NCBI GenBank assembly: GCA_964581795.1
Contig: CAZOPW010000017.1
Location: 1-34,391 of the forward strand
DNA length: 34,391 bases
Direction of reading: 5' to 3'
From: EX4572-165 sp964581795
Lineage (GTDB): Archaea > Thermoplasmatota > E2 > DHVEG-1
Part shown: positions 7,260-15,080 of the stretch, piece after piece
Layout of the letters: each line of letters begins with the position of its first letter
Position numbering within the stretch: position 1 is the first letter of the stretch
Translations under genes and position numbers: made by a program
Notes under the pieces: model-generated
Told to the model about the DNA's origin: nothing
What the model saw: only the letters and a program-made list of their open reading frames with translations
Databases searched by the model: none

Positions 7260-7934
7260 TTATTGATGTAATCTCGATTTTTTTGAATGGGGGAAGACAA
7301 TCTTATTCACTTTCTTTAAAAACAACTTGCGAAATTCCGTTCGGAAAAAAGTCCCACTAACTAACACTAATCCAATCCCTGTTAGAAATAAAGGAGAGAG
7401 CACAATCTCAGTTGCACCAATAGCAGCTAAACCAGCGACAACAAAACAAATAATACCACCAAGAACGCCACTTAACTCCAATGGGATTTCCTTTCTTCCA
7501 ATTTTCATAATAACTGGTTGGTTATCCTTCTGTGCCTTCATGGACTGAACAAACTGGGATGTCTCTTTTCTAAACGATGTGAATAACGCCTGCTTTTCAT
7601 CTACACTATCAATTTTGTCAGAAAGAGTGGTAAGTTGCTTTTCAAAACGTTGTAGTTGATTTTTTGTAAGTTCATTCATAAGGATAAGAGATGATGGCTC
7701 ATCTTTTCCTTCATTAGGTATTAATGAATCTTGTGGCGTTTGATGAATACTTGATGATCCCGTGATACGATGTTCAACTGCTCCTAATCGAGCATTAACA
7801 CTCATTAAATGTTGTTCGAGATTTCTCATCCATGTTTGCATTTCACTAAGATTATCCTTTAATTCTTCAGTCTGAGCAATTTCATTATTTGATTGTGAAA
7901 ACCATGACCATATACGTTGTTTATCCATTTCCAC
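7260..7934 (-). CDS. Coiled-coil protein with two C-terminal membrane segments
   Basis: A protein of 224 residues. Residues 15-60 (EELKDNLSEMQTWMRNLEQH ...) and 85-140 (MNELTKNQLQRFEKQLTTLSDKID ...) have heptad-like patterns and should form coiled coils. Residues about 155-177 (LSGVLGGIICFVVAGLAAIG) and 180-198 (IVLSPLFLTGIGLVLVSGTF) are membrane spans. The tail is strongly basic (RKLFLKKVNKIVFPHSKKSR). Both ends are predicted to be cytoplasmic. A GTG at 7934, five bases after AGGAG, is the likely start; ATG at 7928 is the alternative. AATATAAATA near 7952-7961 is a TATA candidate. Its place inside the pilin-like island suggests a membrane or assembly partner, but no family is recognised. Confidence 0.6.
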   Translation of the reverse strand: MEMDKQRIWSWFSQSNNEIAQTEELKDNLSEMQTWMRNLEQHLMSVNARLGAVEHRITGSSSIHQTPQDSLIPNEGKDEPSSLILMNELTKNQLQRFEKQLTTLSDKIDSVDEKQALFTSFRKETSQFVQSMKAQKDNQPVIMKIGRKEIPLELSGVLGGIICFVVAGLAAIGATEIVLSPLFLTGIGLVLVSGTFFRTEFRKLFLKKVNKIVFPHSKKSRLHQ

Positions 7935-7965
7935 TCTATCTCCTAATTTAATATTTATATTTTTG

Positions 7966-8427
7966 TTAATTTAACCGATATACTGTTACTGCCTGTTCAT
8001 CACTATATTCTTGATAACCCGCTGCTTTCACCACTAATTTCATATAGTCTTCATTACAATTTTGAGCAAGCGAAGGAGTCACATTAAGTATGGCGAGACC
8101 ATTATCATTTGTTGTGTTTGCTACCGCATCACCTGATCCAAGAAGAGTAACTGTTGCACCAGCGATAGGACTAGCAGTTTTTGTTTGGGAAGTAACTTTA
8201 ACAACAACATCATATGATGAAGAAAATGTATATTCACTCGCATTTCCAACTGATTCAGCAATTACAGCGTTTTTAGTTATTTGAGCAGAAATCATCCCCG
8301 TTCCTTGTGGTATCATAAAAATTACTGCAGCAATCACAGCCACCGCAACAATCATGACAATAATTAGATACATAGGTAAACCTAATACTTGACCATTATT
8401 ATTATGAACAAATGCTACTTTCCTCAT
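7966..8427 (-). CDS. Pilin-like protein with carboxypeptidase-regulatory-like domain (154 aa)
   Basis: The ATG at 8427 is chosen because GGGGGA (about 8435-8440) lies 6-7 bases upstream; longer in-frame starts would place the RBS inside the gene. MRKVAFVHNNNGQVLGLP precedes a hydrophobic helix (MYLIIVMIVAVAVIAAVIF). The exported part ends in a beta-sandwich: SPIAGATVTLLGSG ... ANTTNDNGLAILNVTPSL ... YMKLVVKAAGYQEY. Each of these blocks has a counterpart in the protein at 6801, so the two are paralogues that have diverged well. The helix motif V-[LI]-[GE]-L-P is shared by both and by the 168-residue pilin-like protein. A role as filament subunit or anchored surface protein is inferred. Confidence 0.62.
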   Translation of the reverse strand: MRKVAFVHNNNGQVLGLPMYLIIVMIVAVAVIAAVIFMIPQGTGMISAQITKNAVIAESVGNASEYTFSSSYDVVVKVTSQTKTASPIAGATVTLLGSGDAVANTTNDNGLAILNVTPSLAQNCNEDYMKLVVKAAGYQEYSDEQAVTVYRLN

Positions 8428-8563
8428 TGAATATTCCCCCATCAACTTAGTAGCACTAAGATATCAAAAGAAAACTTTTAAATTTTTCTAAATTATAAAA
8501 TTATTATTAAAATAAATAAAATATTGTAATCAAAAGGAAAGAAAAAGAATAACGAATCGCTCG

Positions 8564-9274
8564 CTAATCTTCTGTTCCATTACCAAGAGAGAGTAACTTT
8601 TCGGACAATTCATCTAAAGGTAAATTCGTAGAAACTAAAGGGATATTTTCCCGATCAGCAAGTTTAACCGCCAATGGATCAATAGATCCTGGTCGATGAT
8701 AAGCAACCACAGATGGTTTAACCGGATGAACTCGGACTGCAATCATCGGACTACGTCCATATTGAATACCAGTAAAAATAAGAGCTCTCTCTGGACTCCA
8801 CCCATATAAATGAGCATAATCAACAGGAGTGATGTTTTCAATTGTTTTGATACTATCAACAAGAGTGAATCCTTTTACCTGATTTTTTAACCCTCGTTTT
8901 CCCTTTGTAACTACGTTTCCATCAATTGCCTTAATAAATGATTCAGCATCTAAGGCAAAAGGATACTCCATTATTTCGATAATGCCCTCTTTTGTTTTGA
9001 CGATAGGGTCATATTGATGAAGAACTGATCCTCCTCGTTTCTGGTCGATGGAGATAAATGCTTCGATAACACGTTTTACTGTTTGAATTCCAGGGGATTT
9101 CCGACGACCTGACTCATAATCACTAATGACACTAGGAGATAAAGAGAGTTCTTTTGCTAGATTTGTTTGACTTATTCCAAAGATATTTCGCCATTTCCTT
9201 AATGTAAGTCCTGGTTTTGGGCTTAAGGTTATTTCACCAGCGATTTTTTCAGCAAGAGCGTTTTTTGTATTCAT
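8564..9274 (-). CDS. XRE-type transcriptional regulator (COG1709-like)
   Basis: A protein of 236 residues. Residues about 24-75 form a Cro/XRE helix-turn-helix (LRKWRNIFGISQTNLAKELS, then SPSVISDYESGRRKS) that should bind operator DNA. The C-terminal two thirds (about 95-236) contain GFTLVDSIKTIENITPVDY, GWSPERALIFTGIQYGRSPM and a Rossmann-like stretch ending PLVSTNLPLDELSEKL, as in the archaeal COG1709-like regulators, whose effector is unknown to me. A TATA box ATTTAAAT at about 9295-9302 would start transcription close to the ATG, so the gene is probably nearly leaderless. An inverted repeat beginning at 9310, directly upstream of this TATA box, is a natural candidate for its own operator. 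Function as autoregulator is inferred. Confidence 0.78.
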   Translation of the reverse strand: MNTKNALAEKIAGEITLSPKPGLTLRKWRNIFGISQTNLAKELSLSPSVISDYESGRRKSPGIQTVKRVIEAFISIDQKRGGSVLHQYDPIVKTKEGIIEIMEYPFALDAESFIKAIDGNVVTKGKRGLKNQVKGFTLVDSIKTIENITPVDYAHLYGWSPERALIFTGIQYGRSPMIAVRVHPVKPSVVAYHRPGSIDPLAVKLADRENIPLVSTNLPLDELSEKLLSLGNGTED

Positions 9275-9583
9275 AATTCCTTACCTGTATTTAATTTAAA
9301 TCTGTAGGGAGCCTAATACAAAACTATCGTTTATTGTACATTTCATCAGTTTATGTATCATCTTATTAGGCTACACAACAGTAATCTAATGACGAAATGA
9401 ATATCGGCAATATGTTATATAGTTTTCGTATTAATAAAACCTAAAAAATAACTAACTTTGAATGATATCTTGCTATCAATAAAAAATATAAATTTAGTAA
9501 AAATAATATTTTCTAACAGAAAAATTAATATAAATTAGAAGACTATTAAACAATTGTTAAATTATATGTATCGGGGGAAAAAT
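9275..9583. promoter_or_regulatory. Divergent intergenic region between the XRE regulator and the thioredoxin/PKD protein
   Basis: The 309 bases hold both promoters. For the regulator (minus strand), ATTTAAATTAAATAC around 9288-9302 is the TATA element. For the plus-strand gene, ATTAATATAAATTAG at about 9524-9538 is the TATA element, followed by the palindrome AACAATTGTT (9549-9558) near the predicted transcription start and GGGGG at 9573-9577 as RBS. The inverted repeat at 9310-9372 is listed separately. No coding frame of note is present. Confidence 0.55.
9310..9372. repeat. Perfect 9-bp inverted repeat, candidate operator
   Basis: AGCCTAATA (9310-9318) is the exact reverse complement of TATTAGGCT (9364-9372); the spacer is 45 bases. 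The left arm abuts the TATA box of the XRE regulator gene. Two widely spaced half-sites are compatible with a dimer of dimers bridging DNA, but each arm could also be a monomeric site. Regulation by the adjacent regulator is inference. Confidence 0.4.
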
Positions 9584-11338
9584 ATGACAAAAAAGAAATT
9601 AAATAAGATATTAATAGTTGGAATAACTATCATCCTACTAACCATTGTTTTTAATCCAACACTCATCGCTATAAAAACAGACAATCAAACTGTTCAATAT
9701 AATGCAATACAAACTGGTATTCGAGGTACAGATCATCATACGGTTCTAGGTGAACAAGGTACTGCCACTTGGTGTCCACATTGCCCATCAATGGGATATT
9801 GGCTTGGACAAGTACAAGGTGATTTTGTTTATGTTGCATTAATAGCAGATAAAAACGGTCAAGCTTCATCAAGGTGTAGTGAATTAGGTCTAACAGGTTA
9901 TCCAACAACGTTTTTTGATGGAGGATATAGAGATGTTGTTGGTCATCAATATAATGTCAATAATCTTCAAAATGCATATGATCAATGTCAAGCAAGAACC
10001 GTTGCAGACCTCTCTGTTTCGTTAAGTGCTACACTTGATGAAGAAAACGATGAATTAGAAGTTGTCACCTTTATTGATAACAATCAAGATTCATCATTTT
10101 CTGGTCGACTTCGAGTATTTGTATGTGAAAAAACATCTCGATTCGATGACTATGATGGAGATCCTTACGTAAATGGATTTATCGGTTGGGCACCCAATAC
10201 TGCTATAACAATTGGTGCACTCGGTAGTATATCAAAATCGGGGTCTCTTTCTTATCCAGACATTGAAAAAGATAACATCCTGATCATCGCTGCAGTATAT
10301 GACTCAGCAAATGATTACGTTCAACAAGTCGAAACCGCCACTCCAGTATCAGGAGGAGATAACGGAGGAACTGACTTTCTACCACCTGTTGTCAAAATAG
10401 AGAATCCAAAAGAAGGAGATATTGTAAAAGATACAATAAATATTGAAGGAACAGCACATCATCCAGAAGGAGATGGAAAACTAAAATGGACATTCATAAA
10501 AATTAATGATGGAGAATGGGAAAAAACAGATGGTGTAAACCAATGGTCTTACACCTGGGATACAACGGCAACAGAAGATGGCGAATATGAAATACAAGCA
10601 ATAACTTCTGATGGCACATTGCAATCAGCAGCTCACGTTATTCACATTCTCGTAAATAATTACGCAAACTTCCCACCATACGAACCAAACATGCCCACGG
10701 GTCCAGAAGAGGGGACTGCTGGTTATATGTATACTTATACAACGCAAACACAAGATCCAAATGGCAATCAAATCAGATATGGATGGGATATGAACAATGA
10801 TGACATCGTTGATATATGGACAGATTACCATGAATCAGGAGAAGAAATCCAAACAGATATCTCATGGGGCGAAGCAGGGACTTATTATCTAAAAGTCAAA
10901 GCTGAAGATAAACTTGGCAATGCTAGTGAGTTCTCACAAAGTTTTACAGTAGAAATCACCGGAACTAATCAAGCACCAAGTACACCAGTTATCACAGGTC
11001 CTTCAAAAGGAATTCCCGATGAAGCATATGAATTTACTGCTACTTCAGCAGATCCAGAAAAAACGGATATCTGGTATTTATTTGATTGGGGTGATGGAGA
11101 AGATTCTGGATGGAGAGGACCTTACTCATCTGGCGAAAGTCTTACGCTTTCCCATGCATGGGAAAACGAGGATACTTTTGAAGTAAGTGTGAAAACTAAG
11201 GACATCCATGATGAAGATAGTGAATGGGGAAAAGTAAGTGTATCCATTCCTCATTCAAAAACAATTGTAGAGCACTGGATACAAATAATAATGGAGCATT
11301 TTCCATTATTAGAACGGATTATCTCTATCTTTTTCTAA
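9584..11338 (+). CDS. Secreted thioredoxin-fold protein with Ig/PKD-like repeats
   Basis: A protein of 584 residues with a signal peptide at 1-30. Start ATG 9584 follows GGGGG by 6 bases; an ATG 30 bases upstream is ignored. Residues about 50-140 form a thioredoxin fold with a redox-type WCPHC motif (63-67) and a cis-proline loop GYPTTF (P107), so an extracytoplasmic thiol-disulfide function is likely. Residues 140-255 form a beta domain. An Ig-like domain (VKIENPKEGDIVKDTINIEG) spans 268-357. Two PKD-type domains follow at about 362-458 (GWDMNNDDIVDIW) and 463-555 (FDWGDGEDSGW ... LSHAW). The C-terminus, EHWIQIIMEHFPLLERIISIFF, is a short amphipathic/hydrophobic end that may be a sorting or anchoring signal. 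It lacks a run long enough for a clear membrane span. Confidence 0.8.
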   Translation: MTKKKLNKILIVGITIILLTIVFNPTLIAIKTDNQTVQYNAIQTGIRGTDHHTVLGEQGTATWCPHCPSMGYWLGQVQGDFVYVALIADKNGQASSRCSELGLTGYPTTFFDGGYRDVVGHQYNVNNLQNAYDQCQARTVADLSVSLSATLDEENDELEVVTFIDNNQDSSFSGRLRVFVCEKTSRFDDYDGDPYVNGFIGWAPNTAITIGALGSISKSGSLSYPDIEKDNILIIAAVYDSANDYVQQVETATPVSGGDNGGTDFLPPVVKIENPKEGDIVKDTINIEGTAHHPEGDGKLKWTFIKINDGEWEKTDGVNQWSYTWDTTATEDGEYEIQAITSDGTLQSAAHVIHILVNNYANFPPYEPNMPTGPEEGTAGYMYTYTTQTQDPNGNQIRYGWDMNNDDIVDIWTDYHESGEEIQTDISWGEAGTYYLKVKAEDKLGNASEFSQSFTVEITGTNQAPSTPVITGPSKGIPDEAYEFTATSADPEKTDIWYLFDWGDGEDSGWRGPYSSGESLTLSHAWENEDTFEVSVKTKDIHDEDSEWGKVSVSIPHSKTIVEHWIQIIMEHFPLLERIISIFF

Positions 11339-11396
11339 TCCGATTCTTTTTTCTTTTTTTAACTGAATTTTTAATGATAAAAAGATGGATGAATAA
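11339..11396 (+). terminator. T-rich terminator of the thioredoxin/PKD gene
   Basis: Directly after the stop codon, 11342-11361 consists of runs of T broken by single C residues (TTCTTTTTTCTTTTTTT), followed by TTTTT near 11369. Such T-tracts are the usual archaeal termination signal. No strong hairpin is needed or seen on this strand. Confidence 0.5.
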
Positions 11397-11430
11397 AAAA
11401 ATTAAAAAAAGATGAGGGGGAAATCCTCTC
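11397..11430 (-). terminator. Hairpin plus T-tract ending the HMG-CoA synthase operon
   Basis: Read on the minus strand, GAGG (11428-11425) pairs with CCTC (11417-11414) around the loop ATTTCCC. This is followed by ATC and then TTTTTTTAATTTTTTT. The hairpin and double T-tract lie 14-50 bases beyond the DUF35 stop codon, the right place to end that operon. The stem is short, so the T-tract is probably the main signal. Confidence 0.5.
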
Positions 11431-11443
11431 TAATTAGCTTATT

Positions 11444-11851
11444 TTATTTACACGGTTTAAATTTATATCCGTAGTAGATAGCCCCAGTACTCCCATCTTG
11501 TTGAATCTTACGAAAAACACTTTCCACTTTCATACCAATGTGAATTTCGTCTGGTGAACAATCAACAAGTTGAGCGGTCAACTTAGGACCCTCATCAAGT
11601 TGAATGATGGCAACTGGATAGGGAACTTGTTCTTCGAAGTCTTCTGGTCCGACGTGGATAATGGTATACGTAACAATTTCACCTTTTCCACTTAACTTCA
11701 ATTTTTGCATTTTCCCCATGCTTTCTCGTCTACAATATGGACAGGATTCACGTGGTGGAAAATATACTCGGTCACAAGACCCGCATTTATTCCCCATGAG
11801 ATTATATCGTTGCTGAATTTCTCTCCAAAATCGTGGTACTCCTTTCGGCAT
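11444..11851 (-). CDS. DUF35 OB-fold/zinc-ribbon protein, scaffold of the thiolase-HMG-CoA synthase complex
   Basis: A protein of 135 residues starting at the ATG at 11851, two bases after the thiolase stop codon, with GGAGG in the end of the thiolase gene as RBS. An N-terminal helix (PKGVPRFWREIQQRYNLMG) leads into a rubredoxin-like zinc ribbon with C23, C26, C37 and C40 (CGSC ... CPYC), then an OB fold (GKGEIVTYTIIHVGPEDF ... PYPVAIIQLDEGPKLTAQL). In methanogenic archaea the homologous DUF35 protein holds acetoacetyl-CoA thiolase and HMG-CoA synthase in one complex, so that acetoacetyl-CoA passes directly between them. The identical gene order here supports the same role. It is the last gene of the operon. 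Confidence 0.9.
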   Translation of the reverse strand: MPKGVPRFWREIQQRYNLMGNKCGSCDRVYFPPRESCPYCRRESMGKMQKLKLSGKGEIVTYTIIHVGPEDFEEQVPYPVAIIQLDEGPKLTAQLVDCSPDEIHIGMKVESVFRKIQQDGSTGAIYYGYKFKPCK

Positions 11852-11853
11852 CT

Positions 11854-13020
11854 TTACATCGCCTCCATTATATGGACAACACAAGTTGCCCCTGATCCAC
11901 CAACATTATGAGCAAGTCCAATACGTGGATCTTTCAATTGACGTTTTTCAGCTTCACCTCGAAGTTGCTTTGTTAATTCAACAATTTGAGCGACACCTGT
12001 TGCACCAACTGGGTGACCTTTTGATTTTAATCCGCCACTTGTGTTCACGGGTAAGGATCCATCAATGGTAGTAATATTATTTTCAACTGCTTTACCACCT
12101 TCACCTTTTTTCACAAATCCTAAGTCTTCAATGGCACAAATTTCAGCGATAGTGAAACAATCATGTACTTCAGCAAAATCAACGTCTTTTGGTTTTATTT
12201 TTGCTTGTTCATACGCCATTTTTCCCGCGTGGACAGTTGCATCAAGTGTAGTGATATCTCTTCGCCCGTGAAGGGAAAGGGTATCTGATGCTTGTCCAGA
12301 CCCAATGATTTTAACTGGTTTACCGCCGAATTCCTTTACTTTATCAACTGCACATAACACCACAGCAGCTGCGCCATCTGTAACAGGTGAACAATCCATT
12401 AAGCCAAGTGGTTCGGCGACTGGAGTTGCGTTTAAAGCGGTTTCCATTGTTATTTTCTTTCGATACTGGGCATATGGATTATTGACTCCATTAGCATGAT
12501 TTTTCACGGCGACTCGAGCAAGATCTTCTTTCGTTGTTCCATATTCATGCATATGCCGTTTTGCAATCATTGCATATAATCCAGGGAAAGTCGCTCCAAA
12601 AAACGCTTCCCATTCTTGATCTGCAGCGGTCGCTAATGTTTCAGTTGTAGCAGAACCTCCGACATCATTCATTTTTTCAATTCCACCAATGACAACAACA
12701 TCGTTAACACCAGATGCAATGGAAAGATAACCTTCTCGTAATGCAAGACTTCCAGAGGCACAAGCTCCTTCAACACGGGTTGCAGGAATGTGTAAATGGG
12801 AAAAACCACTTGCGTCTGCAACGAGAGCACCAACATGTTCCTGGCCCACGAATCGTCCACTACTCATTGAACCGATATACATGGCATTGATGTCTTTTCC
12901 GGTTACTCCTGAATCAAGGATTGCTTTTGATCCTGCTTCTGCGGTAAGCTGTCGAAATGATTGATCCCAGAGCTCACCGAACTTTGTTAATCCAATTCCA
13001 ATTACTGCGACATCTCTCAT
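11854..13020 (-). CDS. Acetyl-CoA C-acetyltransferase (archaeal thiolase)
   Basis: A protein of 388 residues, the expected length for the archaeal SCP2-like thiolase family. It condenses two acetyl-CoA to acetoacetyl-CoA, the first step of the mevalonate route to isoprenoid lipids. The nucleophilic cysteine is C87 in VEGACASGS. The catalytic histidine is H336 in SKGHPVGATG, and the second cysteine is C380 in HNVGGSGATC. The gene lies 6 bases after HMG-CoA synthase and 2 bases before DUF35, all on the same strand. The condensation is unfavourable, and coupling to the synthase within the complex pulls it forward (known for the family). The sequence has no defects. Confidence 0.92.
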   Translation of the reverse strand: MRDVAVIGIGLTKFGELWDQSFRQLTAEAGSKAILDSGVTGKDINAMYIGSMSSGRFVGQEHVGALVADASGFSHLHIPATRVEGACASGSLALREGYLSIASGVNDVVVIGGIEKMNDVGGSATTETLATAADQEWEAFFGATFPGLYAMIAKRHMHEYGTTKEDLARVAVKNHANGVNNPYAQYRKKITMETALNATPVAEPLGLMDCSPVTDGAAAVVLCAVDKVKEFGGKPVKIIGSGQASDTLSLHGRRDITTLDATVHAGKMAYEQAKIKPKDVDFAEVHDCFTIAEICAIEDLGFVKKGEGGKAVENNITTIDGSLPVNTSGGLKSKGHPVGATGVAQIVELTKQLRGEAEKRQLKDPRIGLAHNVGGSGATCVVHIMEAM

Positions 13021-13026
13021 TTATAA

Positions 13027-14076
13027 TCACTCCCAGTATAATAAATCAGTATATTTTGCATATATTCCATAATTGATGTATTCTTTGTCATTGATCATAT
13101 CATCAATTAAAGGTGCTTTATCACGTTCATAATCATTCATATGATCGGTAACGGTAATATCAAAACTGTCACTGCCTGCACCTGATCCATAACTTGTTAC
13201 CAAAATGCGATCTCCAGCTTTTGCTATGTCGAGTACACCTGCTAAACCAACAAGTGATGCCCCGGAGTATGTATTTCCAATGTATGAGACTTTTAGACCA
13301 GGTTTAACTTGTTCTTTTGTGAAGCCTAAGATTTTTGCTTCCTTTAAAGGAAACTTTGCATTTGGTTGATGAAACACAGCATAGTCATAGTCTTTTGGAT
13401 TGGTTTCAGCGATTTCCATGAGTTTTTTTGATGCATTAGTAACGTGTTTAAAATAAGCAGGTTCTCCAGTAAATCGGCCACCATGACGAGGATATTTTTG
13501 TTCAGCACGTCGCCAGAAATCAGGTGTATCCGTTGCATAGGAATACGTGTGATTGATGGTAGCTATAACATCTTTTTTCCCTATAATGAATGCAGCACCA
13601 CCTGCTGCAGCTGAAAATTCAAGAGCATCACCGGGAGCTGCTTGTGCAGTATCTGCGCCAATCGCAAGTCCATATTTGACCAATCCTGCTTTCACATGGG
13701 AAAAACAGTTTTGCATCCCAGCGGTCCCTGCTTTACAAGCAAATTCATAATCTGCTACCATTAAATCTGGAGTTGCTCCTATGGCTTCACCAACAATAGT
13801 TCCTGTTGGTTTCACTGCGTAAGGATGTGATTCACTTCCAATGTAAATCGAACCGATATCCTGTGGATTTATGTTACATCGTTTCAACGCATATCGAGCT
13901 GCCTCTACGCTGATTGTTGCCGTGTCTTGGTCAATAGAGGGAACAGATTTTTCGGCGATACCGAGTCCTTTTGCAATCCGGGTTCCGTCCTTGCCCCAGA
14001 CATTGGCTAGTTCCTCAGCTTTTATTCGTAATCGAGGAATACTTCCTCCGTAACTGACGATTCCAATATCTGTCAT
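13027..14076 (-). CDS. mvaS: Hydroxymethylglutaryl-CoA synthase
   Basis: A protein of 349 residues, typical for archaeal HMG-CoA synthase. It joins acetoacetyl-CoA with acetyl-CoA to form HMG-CoA. Catalytic residues are in place: Glu82 in GSESHPY, the nucleophile Cys114 in EFACKAGTAG, and His236 in FHQPNAKFP. The C-terminus has the GSGAGSD loop that closes the active site. It is the first gene of a three-gene operon. TTTTTATATATA on the minus strand (14108-14119) lies about 37 bases before the ATG, giving a leader of roughly ten bases with no RBS; translation is probably near-leaderless. The enzyme is cytoplasmic and feeds archaeal ether-lipid synthesis. Confidence 0.93.
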   Translation of the reverse strand: MTDIGIVSYGGSIPRLRIKAEELANVWGKDGTRIAKGLGIAEKSVPSIDQDTATISVEAARYALKRCNINPQDIGSIYIGSESHPYAVKPTGTIVGEAIGATPDLMVADYEFACKAGTAGMQNCFSHVKAGLVKYGLAIGADTAQAAPGDALEFSAAAGGAAFIIGKKDVIATINHTYSYATDTPDFWRRAEQKYPRHGGRFTGEPAYFKHVTNASKKLMEIAETNPKDYDYAVFHQPNAKFPLKEAKILGFTKEQVKPGLKVSYIGNTYSGASLVGLAGVLDIAKAGDRILVTSYGSGAGSDSFDITVTDHMNDYERDKAPLIDDMINDKEYINYGIYAKYTDLLYWE

Positions 14077-14107
14077 AACTTAGTCACAGAGGCCAAAATC
14101 AACAATC

Positions 14108-14119
14108 TATATATAAAAA
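14108..14119 (-). promoter_or_regulatory. TATA box of the HMG-CoA synthase operon
   Basis: The minus strand reads TTTTTATATATA, a good archaeal TATA element. Its centre is 37 bases upstream of the ATG at 14076, predicting transcription start near 14087. No palindromic operator is apparent around it. Confidence 0.6.
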
Positions 14120-14161
14120 TGCCGATTAATTTTTCGTTGATATACGATAGGTTTAAAAAGG

Positions 14162-15040
14162 TTAGAGTGAAATTTTTTCACCCTTTTTCAAAGATTCTAA
14201 AGATTTATCGGCGATTTTCTTTAATTTATCCTTATCAGCAACAGCTTTTCGTGCTTTTAAATTCTGTTCTTTGATAATGCGTTTATGTTCCTTCCATCGT
14301 TTTCGCCGTTCATCTCGAACAGACATGATTTTTGATCGCATTTCCATTGCTTTTTCATGGTTTTTAGTTGCTTCATTACGAGTTTCGATGTATTCTTCAT
14401 GTTTTTTATTTGATTCAGCAATGGAAATAGATAATTCATGAACCATTTTAATATACTGTTTATGTTTTTCCTGACTTAACTTATAAAATTTTTGAACCAG
14501 TTCATGTTGTTCATCAGCTTTCTTAAACAATTGATCGATAGCTTCATCTTTTTCTGAGATATCAATTTGCAATTCCTTTTGTTTATCAACATGTTTTTTT
14601 ACAGATTCAAATTCCTTTTTCTTCTCACGGATTTTTTCAATAAGCTCGTTTTCATCCTGCGGGCTTAACGGAACAGTTTCCTGTCGATATTCAAGCATTT
14701 GCACATCAGCTTTTAACTCTTCCAATCGAAGAGGTAAATTCTTAAACACTTCACCTTTTTTTTGCTGACGGGCTTTAATTAACTCTTTTGCTTGCTGTTG
14801 TAACTCATTTCGCAATTTTTTATGTTCCTTCATCTCAGATACGAGCTCATCACGTTCATCTCTTGTTTGTTTCATGTTCTCTTTGATTTCTTTATGTTTT
14901 GCATTGAGCATGTCTCGTTCTTCACGAAGAATTTTAGCCATATCATTTAGTTCGTTTCGCTTTTGGATATATGATTGGAATTTGTTTTCCGCATTGCGAA
15001 TTTGTTCAAGCTCTTGTTTTTTCTGGGATTCTTTAGCCAT
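14162..15040 (-). CDS. Archaeal coiled-coil protein, COG1340-like
   Basis: A protein of 292 residues made almost wholly of charged heptads (for example LRNELQQQAKELIKARQQKK and HVDKQKELQIDISEKDEAID), so a long, soluble, parallel or antiparallel coiled coil is predicted. A central break (FKNLPLRLEELKADVQMLEYRQETVPLSPQDENELIEKI) is the conserved turn of COG1340-type archaeal proteins, whose function is not established to my knowledge. The C-terminus is Lys-rich. It lies 40 bases after the 967-residue membrane protein on the same strand and may share its transcript, which suggests a structural partner on the cytoplasmic side. The RBS is weak. Confidence 0.75.
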   Translation of the reverse strand: MAKESQKKQELEQIRNAENKFQSYIQKRNELNDMAKILREERDMLNAKHKEIKENMKQTRDERDELVSEMKEHKKLRNELQQQAKELIKARQQKKGEVFKNLPLRLEELKADVQMLEYRQETVPLSPQDENELIEKIREKKKEFESVKKHVDKQKELQIDISEKDEAIDQLFKKADEQHELVQKFYKLSQEKHKQYIKMVHELSISIAESNKKHEEYIETRNEATKNHEKAMEMRSKIMSVRDERRKRWKEHKRIIKEQNLKARKAVADKDKLKKIADKSLESLKKGEKISL

Positions 15041-15080
15041 GATAAACCCAACATTACAATTTGTTTTTTTGGAATAGAAT

